Positions 29,851 to 38,922 of a stretch of DNA of 64,000 nucleotides are shown one piece after another (within the stretch, counting starts at the first letter, position 1; the number at the start of each line of letters is the position of its first letter). The stretch is taken from contig JBFWVR010000009.1 in the NCBI GenBank assembly GCA_050246635.1, positions 1 through 64,000 on the forward strand. The letters run 5' to 3'. The position numbers were made by a program, and so were the translations under genes. A model generated the notes under the pieces. It searched no databases. It saw only the letters and a list, made by a program, of their open reading frames with translations, and had not been told where the DNA came from. This stretch comes from JBFWVR01 sp050246635. GTDB taxonomy: Bacteria; Acidobacteriota; Vicinamibacteria; Vicinamibacterales; UBA2999.

Positions 29851-30642
29851 ATGGCCCGCCCTGTTGTCGCCCTGCTCACCGATTTCGGTTCCCGCGACCA
29901 CTACGCCGGCACCATGAAGGGCGTCGTGCTGGGCATCTGCCCGGAGGCGTCGCTGGTGGATCTCACGCATGAGGTGCCCGCGCACGACGTTCTTGCGGCC
30001 GCGCTGGAACTGGGGGCCGCCTACAAGTACTTCCCGGCGGGCACCGTCTTCCTCGTGGTCGTGGATCCGGGCGTCGGATCGCACCGGCGGGGGCTCGCGG
30101 TCGAGGCGGGCGACTACAAGTTCGTCGCGCCGGACAACGGGGTGCTCGAGGCCGTCCTGCGCGAGACGCCCGCCAAGGCCATCGTGGAGCTCAGCGAGCG
30201 AAAGTACGCCCTGGCGAGCGTCAGCCGGACCTTCGAAGGCCGTGACCGGTTCGCGCCCGCGGCCGGGCACCTGGCGGCCGGCGTCGGGCTCCTGCGGCTG
30301 GGACGGCGGGTGAGCGACCCGGTGCGCCTGGCCCTGCCGGCACCGGAGGTCGGCCCGGACCGCATCGGGGGCGTCGTGGTCCGCGTCGATCGGTTCGGCA
30401 ACCTCATCACGAACATCGACCGCCCGACCTTCGAGCGCTTCGCGGCGGCGGGCGGGCTGGCCCTGACCATCGCCGGCCGCGAGGTGCCGCGCGTGGTGAT
30501 GGCCTACGCCGAGGCCGGCCCCGACGAGCTGTGCGCCCTCTTCGGCAGCTCGGATCATCTGGAGGTGGCGGTCAACGGCGGGCGGGCCGCGGCCGCGCTC
30601 GGCGTGGGGCGGGGGGCGCCGGTGGAGGTCCTGCGGCGCTGA
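29851..30642 (+). CDS. SAM hydroxide adenosyltransferase (DUF62 family)
   Basis: A 263-aa cytosolic enzyme of the DUF62 family, whose studied members hydrolyse S-adenosylmethionine to adenosine and methionine and are related to fluorinases. Typical stretches are ALLTDFGSRDHYAGTMKGVVLGI at the start, DLTHEVPAHDV (about 36-46), VVVDPGVGSHRR, FVAPDNGVLEAV, and the C-terminal domain with DRFGNLITNID. Full length and no signal peptide fit the family. It is isolated from the upstream methyltransferase by the hairpin-rich gap and appears to have a leaderless transcript. Confidence 0.88.
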   Translation: MARPVVALLTDFGSRDHYAGTMKGVVLGICPEASLVDLTHEVPAHDVLAAALELGAAYKYFPAGTVFLVVVDPGVGSHRRGLAVEAGDYKFVAPDNGVLEAVLRETPAKAIVELSERKYALASVSRTFEGRDRFAPAAGHLAAGVGLLRLGRRVSDPVRLALPAPEVGPDRIGGVVVRVDRFGNLITNIDRPTFERFAAAGGLALTIAGREVPRVVMAYAEAGPDELCALFGSSDHLEVAVNGGRAAAALGVGRGAPVEVLRR

Positions 30643-30810
30643 GGTTTCGTGTTACGATTCGCTGTTTCCGTCCCCTGCGCGTCCTATCGTCTTCATTCAC
30701 TGTCAGTTACAGGGGCCGCCCTGACCGACCCGCGCGGTGCGAGCGGCCTGCCGGGCAGGCGCGGGCGCCCGTGGCGCGGACCTCGACATCCGAAGGAGCA
30801 ACGGCACACG

Positions 30811-31794
30811 ATGGAGTCCGATCTTTCGCTCGAATTCCTGCGCGTCGTGGAGCAGGCCGCCATTGCCTGCGCGTACACCATGGGGCAGGGCGATCGTCAC
30901 TTCTCCGACCAGGCCGCCGTCGAGGCCATGCGCAAGGAACTCGACACCGTGCCGATCGACGGCACGATCGTGATTGGTGAAGGCGAACGCGACGAGGCGC
31001 CGATGCTCTACATCGGCGAGAAGGTGGGCATGGCCCACCACCGGAAGGAACGGACGTTCGACGAGGTCGACATCGCCGTCGACCCGCTCGAAGGCACGAA
31101 TCTCTGCGCGACGGGCGCGCCGAACGCCATCGCGGTGCTCGCGGCGTCGGAGGCGGGCGGGCTGCTGCATGCGCCCGACATCTACATGGACAAGCTGGTG
31201 GTCGGGCCCACCTCGAAGCACCTGGTGGACTTCGACGCGCCGGTGCGTGAGAACCTGCGCGCGATTGCCCGTAGCCTGGGCCGCCAGGTGGACGAGCTCA
31301 GCGTCGTCGTGCTCGACCGGCCCCGCCACGAGAAGCTGATCGCGGACATCCGGGCCACCGGCGCACGCATCCGGCTGATCGGGGACGGTGATCTGTCGGC
31401 GGCGATTGCCGCCGCCGTGGCCGGCAGCGGGGTGCACGCGGTCATGGGCGTCGGTGGTGCGCCCGAGGGCGTGCTGACCGCCGCCGCCATGCGCTGCCTG
31501 AACGGGGAGATCTTCGCGCGCCTGGTGATCACCAGGCCCGAGGACGAGGAGCGCTGCAAGGCGATGGGCATCTCCGACCTGCGCCGGGTGTACCGATCGG
31601 AGGACCTGGCGTCGGGCAAGAGCATCATCTTCGCCGCGACCGGCGTGACCGATGGCACCCTGCTCAAGGGCTGCCGCTTCTTCGGTGACGGCATCCGCAC
31701 GAGCTCCATCGTGATGCAGACCAACCCGCACCGGATCCGCTTCATCGACAGCATCCAGGTCTACCCGGGACCGGGCGTCAAGATCCGGTTCTAG
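30811..31794 (+). CDS. glpX: Fructose-1,6-bisphosphatase class II
   Basis: A metal-dependent phosphatase of 327 aa that makes fructose-6-phosphate in gluconeogenesis. Class II motifs are intact: IGEGERDEAPML (55-66), the metal-binding DPLEGTN (91-97), LIGDGDLSAAI, and GVGGAPEGVLTAAAMRCLNGE. The ATG at 30811 has AAGGAG about 12 nt upstream; the frame is open 54 codons further but without family similarity. It is followed by an MFS gene on the same strand after 59 bp. Confidence 0.95.
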   Translation: MESDLSLEFLRVVEQAAIACAYTMGQGDRHFSDQAAVEAMRKELDTVPIDGTIVIGEGERDEAPMLYIGEKVGMAHHRKERTFDEVDIAVDPLEGTNLCATGAPNAIAVLAASEAGGLLHAPDIYMDKLVVGPTSKHLVDFDAPVRENLRAIARSLGRQVDELSVVVLDRPRHEKLIADIRATGARIRLIGDGDLSAAIAAAVAGSGVHAVMGVGGAPEGVLTAAAMRCLNGEIFARLVITRPEDEERCKAMGISDLRRVYRSEDLASGKSIIFAATGVTDGTLLKGCRFFGDGIRTSSIVMQTNPHRIRFIDSIQVYPGPGVKIRF

Positions 31795-31853
31795 CCCGCC
31801 GTGCGCAACGAGCCCCGCCCGCCCGACGCGCGCCGGAGCCAGCCCCAGACGGC

Positions 31854-33065
31854 GTGAGTACGTCCACCCTGACCCTCGAGCCCGCCGAGTCGCGCCGGAA
31901 CGTCCTGGTCTGCGCGGCGACGAGCTGCATCGGCTTCACGGGCTTCACCCTCGTGATGCCGTTCCTGCCGCTGTACATCAGCCAGCTCGGGACCACGGAC
32001 GTCCGGGAGATTGCGATGTGGACCGGCCTGACGCTCGGCGCCACGCCGGCGGTCACGGCCGTGAGCGCGCCGCTGTGGGGCCGGATCGGCGACCGGTACG
32101 GCAGCAAGCTCCTGGTGATCCGGTCGCTCACCGCCTTCGTGCTCACGAAGGCGGCGATGGCGTTCGTCACGGCGCCCTGGCAGCTCTTCGCGCTGCGGGC
32201 GCTGCTGGGGCTCTTCGCGGGCTATGGCGCGTTGACGGTCTCGATGGCGGCCGAGTCGGTGCCGCGCGATCGGATGCCCTGGGCCATCGGGTTCGTCCAG
32301 ACCGGGCAGCGCATCGGACCGGCGGTGGGCCCCGTGCTCGGTGGGGTGCTGGCGCCGCTCGTGGGCATCCGCCGCTCGTTCCTGGTGGCGTCGGCGTTCT
32401 ACCTGCTGGGCGTTGCCATCATCTGGTTCCTGTACCGCGAGCCGCGTGTGGTGGGGCGCACGGCGCCGGCGGGCCGCGGCACGCGGGCCGTCTTCGCCGA
32501 GCTCGTGCGCGCGCCGGGTTTCCTCCTGCTGCTCGCTGTGATCTTCGTGATGCAGGTCGTCGACCGCAGCTTCGCGCCCGTGCTGCCGCTGTACGTCTCG
32601 GCGCTCGGTGTGCCGGACGGTCGCGTCGCGACGGTCGCCGGGCTGCTCTTCTCGCTCGGCGCGATTGCGGCGGCGCTCGGGCACCACCTCGCGGGCAAGC
32701 TGCTGCGCCGCCTCACGCCGCGGGAGGTGATCACGGCGGCCGCCGTCGCCGGGAGCCTCGCGGTCGGCGTGGTCGCCCTCGCGCCGCCGATCTGGGTGGT
32801 CGGCGCCGCGGTCGCGCTCTCGGGCGTGACCATCGGCATCGGCATGACCGCGGCCTACTCGGGCGCCGGCGCGCTGCTGCCCGCGGACGCGCACGCCACC
32901 GGGTTCGGCTTCATGACGACGGCCTCGCTCGTCGGGCTGGCGGCCAGCCCGGTGCTCGCGGGGTTCGTGGGCGGCGCGAGCCTGCGTGTGGTGTTCGTGC
33001 TCGACGTCGTCGTGCTGCTGGTGCTGGCCACGGTGGTGTGGCGGCGGGCCCCACGGCCGGCGTGA
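31854..33065 (+). CDS. Major facilitator superfamily transporter
   Basis: A 403-aa inner-membrane carrier with about twelve hydrophobic helices and a short cytoplasmic N-terminus. The MFS loop-2/3 signature appears as APLWGRIGDRYGSKLLVIRSL (about 62-82), and FVQTGQRIGPAVGPVLGGVLAPLVGIR fits helix 5 of drug-efflux members. This suggests export of small hydrophobic compounds or sugars, but the substrate cannot be read from sequence. The GTG start at 31854 begins MSTSTLTLEP. It ends 48 bp before hflX, which has its own -10 box in the gap. Confidence 0.88.
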   Translation: MSTSTLTLEPAESRRNVLVCAATSCIGFTGFTLVMPFLPLYISQLGTTDVREIAMWTGLTLGATPAVTAVSAPLWGRIGDRYGSKLLVIRSLTAFVLTKAAMAFVTAPWQLFALRALLGLFAGYGALTVSMAAESVPRDRMPWAIGFVQTGQRIGPAVGPVLGGVLAPLVGIRRSFLVASAFYLLGVAIIWFLYREPRVVGRTAPAGRGTRAVFAELVRAPGFLLLLAVIFVMQVVDRSFAPVLPLYVSALGVPDGRVATVAGLLFSLGAIAAALGHHLAGKLLRRLTPREVITAAAVAGSLAVGVVALAPPIWVVGAAVALSGVTIGIGMTAAYSGAGALLPADAHATGFGFMTTASLVGLAASPVLAGFVGGASLRVVFVLDVVVLLVLATVVWRRAPRPA

Positions 33066-33113
33066 ACGACGCCGGGTGCTAAAATGCCGCACAGGCGGCA
33101 ACATTTCCTTCCA

Positions 33114-34415
33114 ATGACTGATCGGCGTCCCGTTCTCATCGAGCGGGCCGCGCTCGTCGGCCTCGTCACGGGTGATGCCCGGCGGGTGGACGAGGAGCAC
33201 TCGCTCGAGGAGCTGGCGGGCCTGGCCGACGCGGCCGGTGCGCGGATCATCCTGCGGGTGCTCCAGGAGCGGCCCAAACCCGACCCCGCGACCTTCCTGG
33301 GCCGCGGCAAGGTCGAGTTGCTGGCGCAGGCCGCGGCCGAGGCGGATGTCGACGTCGTCATCTTCGACAACGAGCTCTCGCCCGCGCAGCTGCGCGAGCT
33401 GACGAAGCGACTGGCTCGCCGTGTCGTCGATCGGACGCAGCTCATCCTCGACATCTTCGCGAAGCGTGCCCGCACGCGCGAAGGCAAGCTGCAGGTGGAG
33501 CTGGCCCAGCTCAAGTACCTCCTGCCACGCCTCGTCGGCGCGGGCGGGGAGCTGTCTCGGCTCGGCGGGGGCATCGGCACCCGCGGGCCCGGCGAGACGA
33601 AGCTCGAGACCGACCGGCGGAAGATCCGCACGCGTATCCACGCGCTCCAGCAGGAGATCGACGAGGTGCGCCGCCGCCGCTCACAGCTCCGCGACCGTCG
33701 CCACAAGGCGGCGGTGCCCACGGTCGCGCTGGTCGGCTACACCAACGCCGGCAAGACGACGCTGTTCAACCGGCTGACGGCCGCCGACGCCGTCGCGTCG
33801 GACGCGCTCTTCGTGACGCTCGATCCGCTGGTTCGGCGGGCCCGGCTCGCCGATCGCCGCGAGCTGCTCGTCTCGGACACGGTCGGCTTCATCGACCGGC
33901 TGCCGCATGCGCTGGTCGCCGCCTTCCGGGCGACGCTCGAGGAGACGGCGGAGGCCGACCTGGTGCTGCACGTCATCGACGCGGCCAACCCCGAGCGGGA
34001 GCGGCACGTGGCGGCGGTGCTCCGCGTGCTCGCCGAGGTGGGCGCCACCGAGGTCCCACGCATCGAGGTGTTCAACAAGGTGGACCAGATCACGGCGGAC
34101 GAACGGCGACGCCTCCAGGAGGCCGATCCGGGCGCGGCGCTGATTTCGGCCGTGACGGGGGAAGGGTGCGACGCGCTGCTGGAAGCGGTGACGTCGCGGC
34201 TGGCGCTCGACCAGCAGCGGGTGCGCATCGATCTGGACATGGCCACGCCGGCGGACGCCGAGCGGCTGGCGTGGGTCTACCGGCACGGACGGGTGCTCAG
34301 CCAGGTGACGGCCGGCACACGCGTGGTGCTCGAGGCGGAGTTGCCGCGACGGCTGGTGGACCGGCTGCAAGGCGCCGCGCCGGTGGCGCGGCGCGCGGGA
34401 GGAGCTCGTGAGTGA
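33114..34415 (+). CDS. hflX: GTPase HflX
   Basis: A ribosome-associated GTPase of 433 aa that can split stalled or hibernating 70S ribosomes. The N-terminal HflX domain includes PDPATFLGRGKVELL and the glycine-rich GGIGTRGPGETKLETDRR (about 160-178). The G domain has P-loop GYTNAGKTT (about 208-216), DTVGFIDRLP (G3 variant) and NKVD (G4). The ATG at 33114 (MTDRRPVL) is chosen over an upstream ATG that overlaps the likely -10 box TAAAAT (33080-33085). It overlaps the start of the next gene by 8 bp. Confidence 0.92.
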   Translation: MTDRRPVLIERAALVGLVTGDARRVDEEHSLEELAGLADAAGARIILRVLQERPKPDPATFLGRGKVELLAQAAAEADVDVVIFDNELSPAQLRELTKRLARRVVDRTQLILDIFAKRARTREGKLQVELAQLKYLLPRLVGAGGELSRLGGGIGTRGPGETKLETDRRKIRTRIHALQQEIDEVRRRRSQLRDRRHKAAVPTVALVGYTNAGKTTLFNRLTAADAVASDALFVTLDPLVRRARLADRRELLVSDTVGFIDRLPHALVAAFRATLEETAEADLVLHVIDAANPERERHVAAVLRVLAEVGATEVPRIEVFNKVDQITADERRRLQEADPGAALISAVTGEGCDALLEAVTSRLALDQQRVRIDLDMATPADAERLAWVYRHGRVLSQVTAGTRVVLEAELPRRLVDRLQGAAPVARRAGGARE

Positions 34416-35799
34416 CGCGGCAATGGCACGGTTGAGACGGGTGGCGCGGGTGCGCCGGACGGCGTGGCTCGGCGGCGCGGCCGTGGCCATGGCCCTGGCG
34501 CTCGGGGCCTGCGCCACGCGGACGCTGCCGCCGGCGCCGGCGAGCCCGGCGTTTCCCGATTACCTCTATCCGACGCCGCCCCCGGGCGCCGCGCCGGAAC
34601 TGGCCACGCGCATCGAGCGGGGGTGGCGCTACCTGCAGGTGCGCGACTTCCGGAACGCCGAACGTGAGTTCCAGGGGGCCCTGGGGCAGCAGCCCGGCTT
34701 CTATCCCGCGCAGGCCGGCCTCGGCTGGGTGCAGCTGGCCCGGCAGGACGCCGAAGATGCCGCGGGCCGGTTCGATCGCGCCCTCGCGGGCGAGGCGGCC
34801 TATGTGCCGGCTCTGGTCGGGCGGGGCAGTGCGCTCCTGGCGCTTGGACGCGACGGCGAGGCGCTCGCCAGCTTCGAGGCGGCGCTCGCGGCCGATCCGT
34901 CGTTGACGGCCGTGCGCAGCCGCGTCGACGTGCTGCAGTTCCGCGCCATGCAGGACAACCTCACGCGGGCGCAGGCGGCCCAGCAGGCGGGCCGCTGGGA
35001 CGAGGCGCGCGCCGCCTACCAGCGGGCGATTGCCGGGTCGCCCGAGTCGGCCTTCCTGTACCGCGAGCTCGCGGCGGTCGAGCGCTCGGCCGGCGACGCC
35101 GCGGCCGCCCGGGACCACTACCGGCGGGCCACGGAACTCGACCCGATGGACGCCGCGGCGTTCGCGGGCCTCGGCGCCGTGCTCGAGGGCCAGGAGGACT
35201 ACGCCGCGGCGGTGGAGGCGTACGAGAAGGCGCGGGCCATCGACCTGAGCGCCGTGGCGGATGAGACGCTCGAGACCGCGCGGGAGCGGGCCGTGCTCGC
35301 GCGCCTGCCGGAAGGCTACCGCAACATCGGCACCGCGCCGGTCGTCACGCGGGGGCAGCTGGCCGCGTTGCTCGGGGTGCAGCTCGAGCCGCTGCTCGCG
35401 TCGGCGCCAACGCGCCAGGTGGTCATGACCGACCTTCGCGGACACTGGGCGCAGCAGTGGATCCTGGCGGTGGTCCGGGCGGGCGTGATGGACCCCCTGC
35501 CGAACTACCAGTTCCAGCCGGCGGCCCAGGTGCGCCGCGGCGATCTCGCGCAGGTGGTGTCCAGGGCGCTGGCGTTGATCGCGTCGCGGCGGCCCTCGGC
35601 GGCCGCCACGTGGCGCAACGCCCGGCTCCAGGTGGCCGACGTCCCGCCGGGGCACCTGAGCTATCCCGCGGTGTCGCAGGCGGTCGCCGCCGGCGTGTTG
35701 TCCCTGGGCGAGGGCGGCCAGTTCGGCCTGCTCCGCCCGGTGAGCGGCGCGGAGGCGCTCGACGCCGTGGCCCGGCTGAAGGCGCTGGCGCGGCCATGA
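34408..35799 (+). CDS. TPR-repeat lipoprotein with C-terminal SLH-like domain
   Basis: A 463-aa envelope protein. Residues about 18-35 are a lipoprotein signal with lipobox LGAC (C35). TPR repeats occupy about 65-285 (for example AEREFQGALGQQPGFYPAQAGLGWVQLARQD). The C-terminal part (about 310-460) has S-layer-homology features (MTDLRGHWAQQWILAVVRAGVMDPLPNYQFQPAAQVRRGDLAQ), which usually bind cell-wall polymers. The GTG at 34408 has GGGAGGAG just before it and overlaps the end of hflX; its stop overlaps the start of the phosphatidyltransferase gene. The function is unknown. Confidence 0.82.
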   Translation: MSDAAMARLRRVARVRRTAWLGGAAVAMALALGACATRTLPPAPASPAFPDYLYPTPPPGAAPELATRIERGWRYLQVRDFRNAEREFQGALGQQPGFYPAQAGLGWVQLARQDAEDAAGRFDRALAGEAAYVPALVGRGSALLALGRDGEALASFEAALAADPSLTAVRSRVDVLQFRAMQDNLTRAQAAQQAGRWDEARAAYQRAIAGSPESAFLYRELAAVERSAGDAAAARDHYRRATELDPMDAAAFAGLGAVLEGQEDYAAAVEAYEKARAIDLSAVADETLETARERAVLARLPEGYRNIGTAPVVTRGQLAALLGVQLEPLLASAPTRQVVMTDLRGHWAQQWILAVVRAGVMDPLPNYQFQPAAQVRRGDLAQVVSRALALIASRRPSAAATWRNARLQVADVPPGHLSYPAVSQAVAAGVLSLGEGGQFGLLRPVSGAEALDAVARLKALARP

Positions 35800-36359
35800 C
35801 CGCCCCCATCTTCACCGTCGCCAACCAGCTCACGCTGCTGCGGATGTTCCTCATCCCGGCATTCGTGATCCTGGTCGTCTACGGCCGGTTCGGCTGGGCG
35901 CTGGTGACGTTCATGACGGCGGGGCTCACCGACGCGCTCGACGGGTACTTCGCCCGGAAGGCGGGACAGAAGACGGCGCTCGGCGAGTGGCTCGACCCGG
36001 CTGCCGACAAGCTGCTGCTCGTGACCACGTTCATCGTGCTGACGCTGCCCGACCTGGGGCTGGTCAACCGCCTCCCGGTCTGGCTGACCGTGCTGGTCAT
36101 CAGCCGGGACGTCGGCATCGTGCTCACCGTCGCGATCGTGAACCTGGCCATCGGGCCGCGCACGTTCCGGCCGTCGCTGCTCGGCAAGGGCGCGACGGCG
36201 CTCTTCATCTTCACGTGCGTCGTGGTGATGTACTTCAACTACCAGGGGTACCACTCGCGGATTGCGGACGCCTTCATCTGGCTGTCGGCCGCGATCACGA
36301 TTGCCTCCGGCATCGACTACATCTGGCGCGTCGCGCGCATCATCAACCAGCCCTCCTGA
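35796..36359 (+). CDS. pgsA: CDP-alcohol phosphatidyltransferase (PgsA-like)
   Basis: An inner-membrane enzyme of 187 aa that transfers phosphatidyl from CDP-diacylglycerol to an alcohol, most likely glycerol-3-phosphate. The family motif is present as DALDGYFARKAGQKTALGEW followed by LDPAADK, giving the metal-binding D(x)2DG(x)2AR(x)8-9G(x)3D(x)3D pattern near residues 40-62. Five to six hydrophobic helices follow. The start ATG overlaps the stop of the lipoprotein gene (ATGA). Other CDP-alcohol specificities cannot be excluded. Confidence 0.85.
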   Translation: MTAPIFTVANQLTLLRMFLIPAFVILVVYGRFGWALVTFMTAGLTDALDGYFARKAGQKTALGEWLDPAADKLLLVTTFIVLTLPDLGLVNRLPVWLTVLVISRDVGIVLTVAIVNLAIGPRTFRPSLLGKGATALFIFTCVVVMYFNYQGYHSRIADAFIWLSAAITIASGIDYIWRVARIINQPS

Positions 36360-36399
36360 CCGGCGCGCCGGGGGCCCGGGAAGGCCCGATGGCACGGGG

Positions 36400-37353
36400 T
36401 CAGCCGGCGGCGAGCTTCTGGCGGAAGTACTCGATCGTGTGGCCGAGGCCTTCGGCGAGGTTCACCTTCGGCTCCCAGCCGAGCAGCGTGCGGGCTCGCG
36501 TGATGTCGGGCTGGCGCACCTTCGGGTCGTCGGTGGGCAGCGGCTTGTGCACGATGCGGCTGGAGGATCCGGTCAGGCGGATGATCGTCTCCGCCATCTC
36601 CCGCACGGTCATCTCGTGCGGGTTCCCGATGTTCACCGGATCGTTCTCGGACGAGAGCATCAGCTTCAGGATGCCGTCCACGAGGTCCGTGATGTAGCAG
36701 AAGCTGCGCGTCTGGCTGCCGTCGCCGAAGACCTCGAGGTCCTGGTTGCGCAGCGCCGCGGAGATGAAGGCGGGCACGGCCCGGCCGTCGCGCAGCCGCA
36801 TGCGCGGGCCATACGTGTTGAAGATCCGCACGATCTTGGTGTCGACGTGGTGATACCGGCGATAGGCCACCGTCATGGCCTCGGCGAACCGCTTCGCCTC
36901 GTCGTACACCCCGCGCGGCCCGATGGGGTTCACGTTGCCCCAGTAGGTCTCCTTCTGCGGGTGCTCCTGCGGATCGCCGTACACCTCGGACGTGGACGCC
37001 AGCACGAACGTCGCGCCCTTCGCCTTGGCGAGGCCGAGCGCCTTGTGCGTGCCGAGCGCGCCGACCTTCAGCGTGGGGATGGGCAGCTCGAGGTAGTCGA
37101 TGGGGCTGGCCGGGCTGGCCCAGTGCAGCACGTAGCGGACCGGCCCGTCGAGGTAGATGTAGTTCGTGACGTCGTGCTTGATGAACTCGAAGTCGCGGTT
37201 CCTGAGGTGGGCGATGTTCGCGACGTCGCCCGTCAGCAGGTTGTCGATCCCGACGACCGAGTACCCCCGGTCGAGCAGGGTCTCCGCAAGGTGGGACCCG
37301 ATGAAGCCGGCGGCTCCGGTGATGACGACGCGTTCGCTGGGCACGGATGGCAC
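36400..37353 (-). CDS. UDP-glucuronate decarboxylase (UDP-xylose synthase) family
   Basis: A short-chain dehydrogenase/epimerase-type enzyme (317 aa) that likely converts UDP-glucuronate to UDP-xylose, taking the product of the Ugd enzyme encoded at 44927. The NAD-binding GAAGFIGSH (13-21), the HWASPASPIDY segment, SEVYGDP, and the catalytic YDEAKR are typical of bacterial UXS proteins. The GTG at 37353 is taken as start; a second in-frame GTG at 37344 has a better-placed AGGTG and may be the true one. It is the last gene of the minus-strand polysaccharide block. Confidence 0.87.
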   Translation of the reverse strand: MPSVPSERVVITGAAGFIGSHLAETLLDRGYSVVGIDNLLTGDVANIAHLRNRDFEFIKHDVTNYIYLDGPVRYVLHWASPASPIDYLELPIPTLKVGALGTHKALGLAKAKGATFVLASTSEVYGDPQEHPQKETYWGNVNPIGPRGVYDEAKRFAEAMTVAYRRYHHVDTKIVRIFNTYGPRMRLRDGRAVPAFISAALRNQDLEVFGDGSQTRSFCYITDLVDGILKLMLSSENDPVNIGNPHEMTVREMAETIIRLTGSSSRIVHKPLPTDDPKVRQPDITRARTLLGWEPKVNLAEGLGHTIEYFRQKLAAG

Positions 37354-37380
37354 CTACTCAGTCACGGGACGGGCCACTGA

Positions 37381-37430
37381 TTGCACGGATTGCACAGATG
37401 GTGCGGACGGTACGGATGGCGGCAACGGAT
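37381..37430. repeat. Degenerate CACGGATTG repeat patch
   Basis: Loose 9-12 bp repeats of the type CACGGATTG/CACAGATGG/TACGGATGG fill part of the 132-bp gap before the UDP-xylose synthase gene. A related patch, CACAGATTACACGGAATGG, lies at about 41200, so the two bracket three polysaccharide genes. Confidence 0.4.
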
Positions 37431-37485
37431 GCGGGCAGCCGGGGGCGGGTGTCCCGGAGATCGGGTGACGCCCAGGCCGCCCGGC

Positions 37486-38922
37486 TCATGCGTGGCGGGC
37501 GAACAGGCCGCGCACGACCGTCAACCACATGATCTTCAGGTCGAGTGACACCGACCAGTTCTCGATGTAATAGAGATCGTACTCGATCCGCTTCTCGAGC
37601 GACGTGTTGCCGCGCCAGCCGTTCACCTGGGCCCAGCCGGTGATGCCGGCCTTCACCTTGTGGCGCAGCATGTACTGCGGGATGCGGTGCTTGAACTGCT
37701 CGACGAAGAACGGGCGCTCGGGGCGCGGGCCCACGATCGACATGTCGCCCTTCAGCACGTTCCAGAACTGCGGCAGCTCGTCGACGTCGTGGCGGCGCAG
37801 CCAGCGTCCGACCGGTGTCGCGCGCGGGTCGTCCCAGTCGCCCCACACCGGTCCCGTCGCCGCCTCGGCGTCGACCGGCATCGTCCGGAACTTGTAGACG
37901 GTGAACTGCTTGCCGTCGAGCCCCATGCGTTCCTGGGTGTAGAAGATCGGGCCGGGCGACTCGCGCCGGATGCGCCACGCGATCACCAGGCCCGGCACGG
38001 CCATCACCGCCAGCGCCACCGCCGAGATCGCGATGTCGATGGCGCGCTTCACCAACGCGTTGAACCCCTGCAGCGGGACGTCGTTCAGGTTGATGACCGG
38101 CACGCCGTCGAGATCCTCGAGGCGCGCCCGGAGCGCGATGAACTGCAGGAGGTCCGGCACCACCTTGATGTCCACGCCCTCGCGGCTCGTCGACTCGACG
38201 AGGTCGAGCAGCTTCATGTGCTCCTCGAGCGGCAGCGCGACGTAGAGGTGGTCCGCCCGCTCGCGCGTGGCGACCTCCGCGGTCTCGGAGAGGCGCCCGA
38301 GCAGCGGCAGGCCGCGGTAGCCGATGTGGTCGCCCCCCGCGCGGTCGTCCACGAAGCCGACGATCTGGTACCCGAGCTCCCGGTGCTCGAGGATCTTGTC
38401 CGCGACCATGCGCCCGAGCTCGCCCGCGCCCGCGATCAGCACGCGCCGCAGCCCGACGCCGGCGCTCCACCGGCGCTCCAGCGCCTCGCGCACGAACTTC
38501 CGCGAGGCGTAGGCGAGGACGATGTTCAGGACGAGGAAGAGGCCCCAGACCGCCTGCGACACCTCGTAGGCGCCGCGGTCCTTGAGCTCGTCCGGCACGT
38601 AGTACGCCTGGAAGTACAGCGTGCCGACGATGCCGAGCACGACGGCGATGATGCTGCCGACGAAGACGTTGAAGAAGTCGTCGATGCGCGACCGCCCGCG
38701 CCGGAGGCGGTAGACCCCCTGCAGGTGGAACGCCAGCGGCACGATCAGCGCGATGAAGGGCAGGACGTCGACGTACTGCGTGAGCGGCGGCAGGCCCTTC
38801 GGGGCGGGAATCAGCCCCGTGTTGAAGCGGATCAGGTAGGCGAGCACGAACGCCGCCATGCCGAGCACCGCGTCGGTCAGGACGTGAAAGGCGACGAGCA
38901 GCCGGTTGTGGCGTCTTACCAT
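37486..38922 (-). CDS. Undecaprenyl-phosphate sugar-1-phosphate transferase (WcaJ type)
   Basis: An inner-membrane initiating enzyme (478 aa) that loads the first sugar phosphate onto the lipid carrier. Four to five N-terminal helices are followed by a Rossmann-like CoA-binding-type domain (RRVLIAGAGELGRMVADKIL, about 165-185) and the C-terminal bacterial sugar transferase domain: PLQGFNALVKRAIDIAIS, FYTQERMGLDGKQFTVYKFRTM, VDELPQFWNVLKGDMSIVGPRPE and YMLRHKVKAGITGWAQVNGWRG. The ATG at 38922 overlaps the stop of the upstream glycosyltransferase by 7 nt. The sugar is probably glucose or galactose, not certain. Confidence 0.92.
   Translation of the reverse strand: MVRRHNRLLVAFHVLTDAVLGMAAFVLAYLIRFNTGLIPAPKGLPPLTQYVDVLPFIALIVPLAFHLQGVYRLRRGRSRIDDFFNVFVGSIIAVVLGIVGTLYFQAYYVPDELKDRGAYEVSQAVWGLFLVLNIVLAYASRKFVREALERRWSAGVGLRRVLIAGAGELGRMVADKILEHRELGYQIVGFVDDRAGGDHIGYRGLPLLGRLSETAEVATRERADHLYVALPLEEHMKLLDLVESTSREGVDIKVVPDLLQFIALRARLEDLDGVPVINLNDVPLQGFNALVKRAIDIAISAVALAVMAVPGLVIAWRIRRESPGPIFYTQERMGLDGKQFTVYKFRTMPVDAEAATGPVWGDWDDPRATPVGRWLRRHDVDELPQFWNVLKGDMSIVGPRPERPFFVEQFKHRIPQYMLRHKVKAGITGWAQVNGWRGNTSLEKRIEYDLYYIENWSVSLDLKIMWLTVVRGLFARHA

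Noticed and set aside
29045..29851. Small frames in the hairpin-rich gap
   Set aside because: Translations simply reflect GC-rich repeats; several overlapping frames are equally open.
30643..30810. Riboswitch in the glpX leader
   Set aside because: Only a short CTGT/ACAG dyad and a weak -10 were seen; no known aptamer pattern could be recognised.
31791..33641. 616-aa minus-strand frame
   Set aside because: Antisense to the MFS and hflX genes; an Arg/His/Asp-rich shadow translation.
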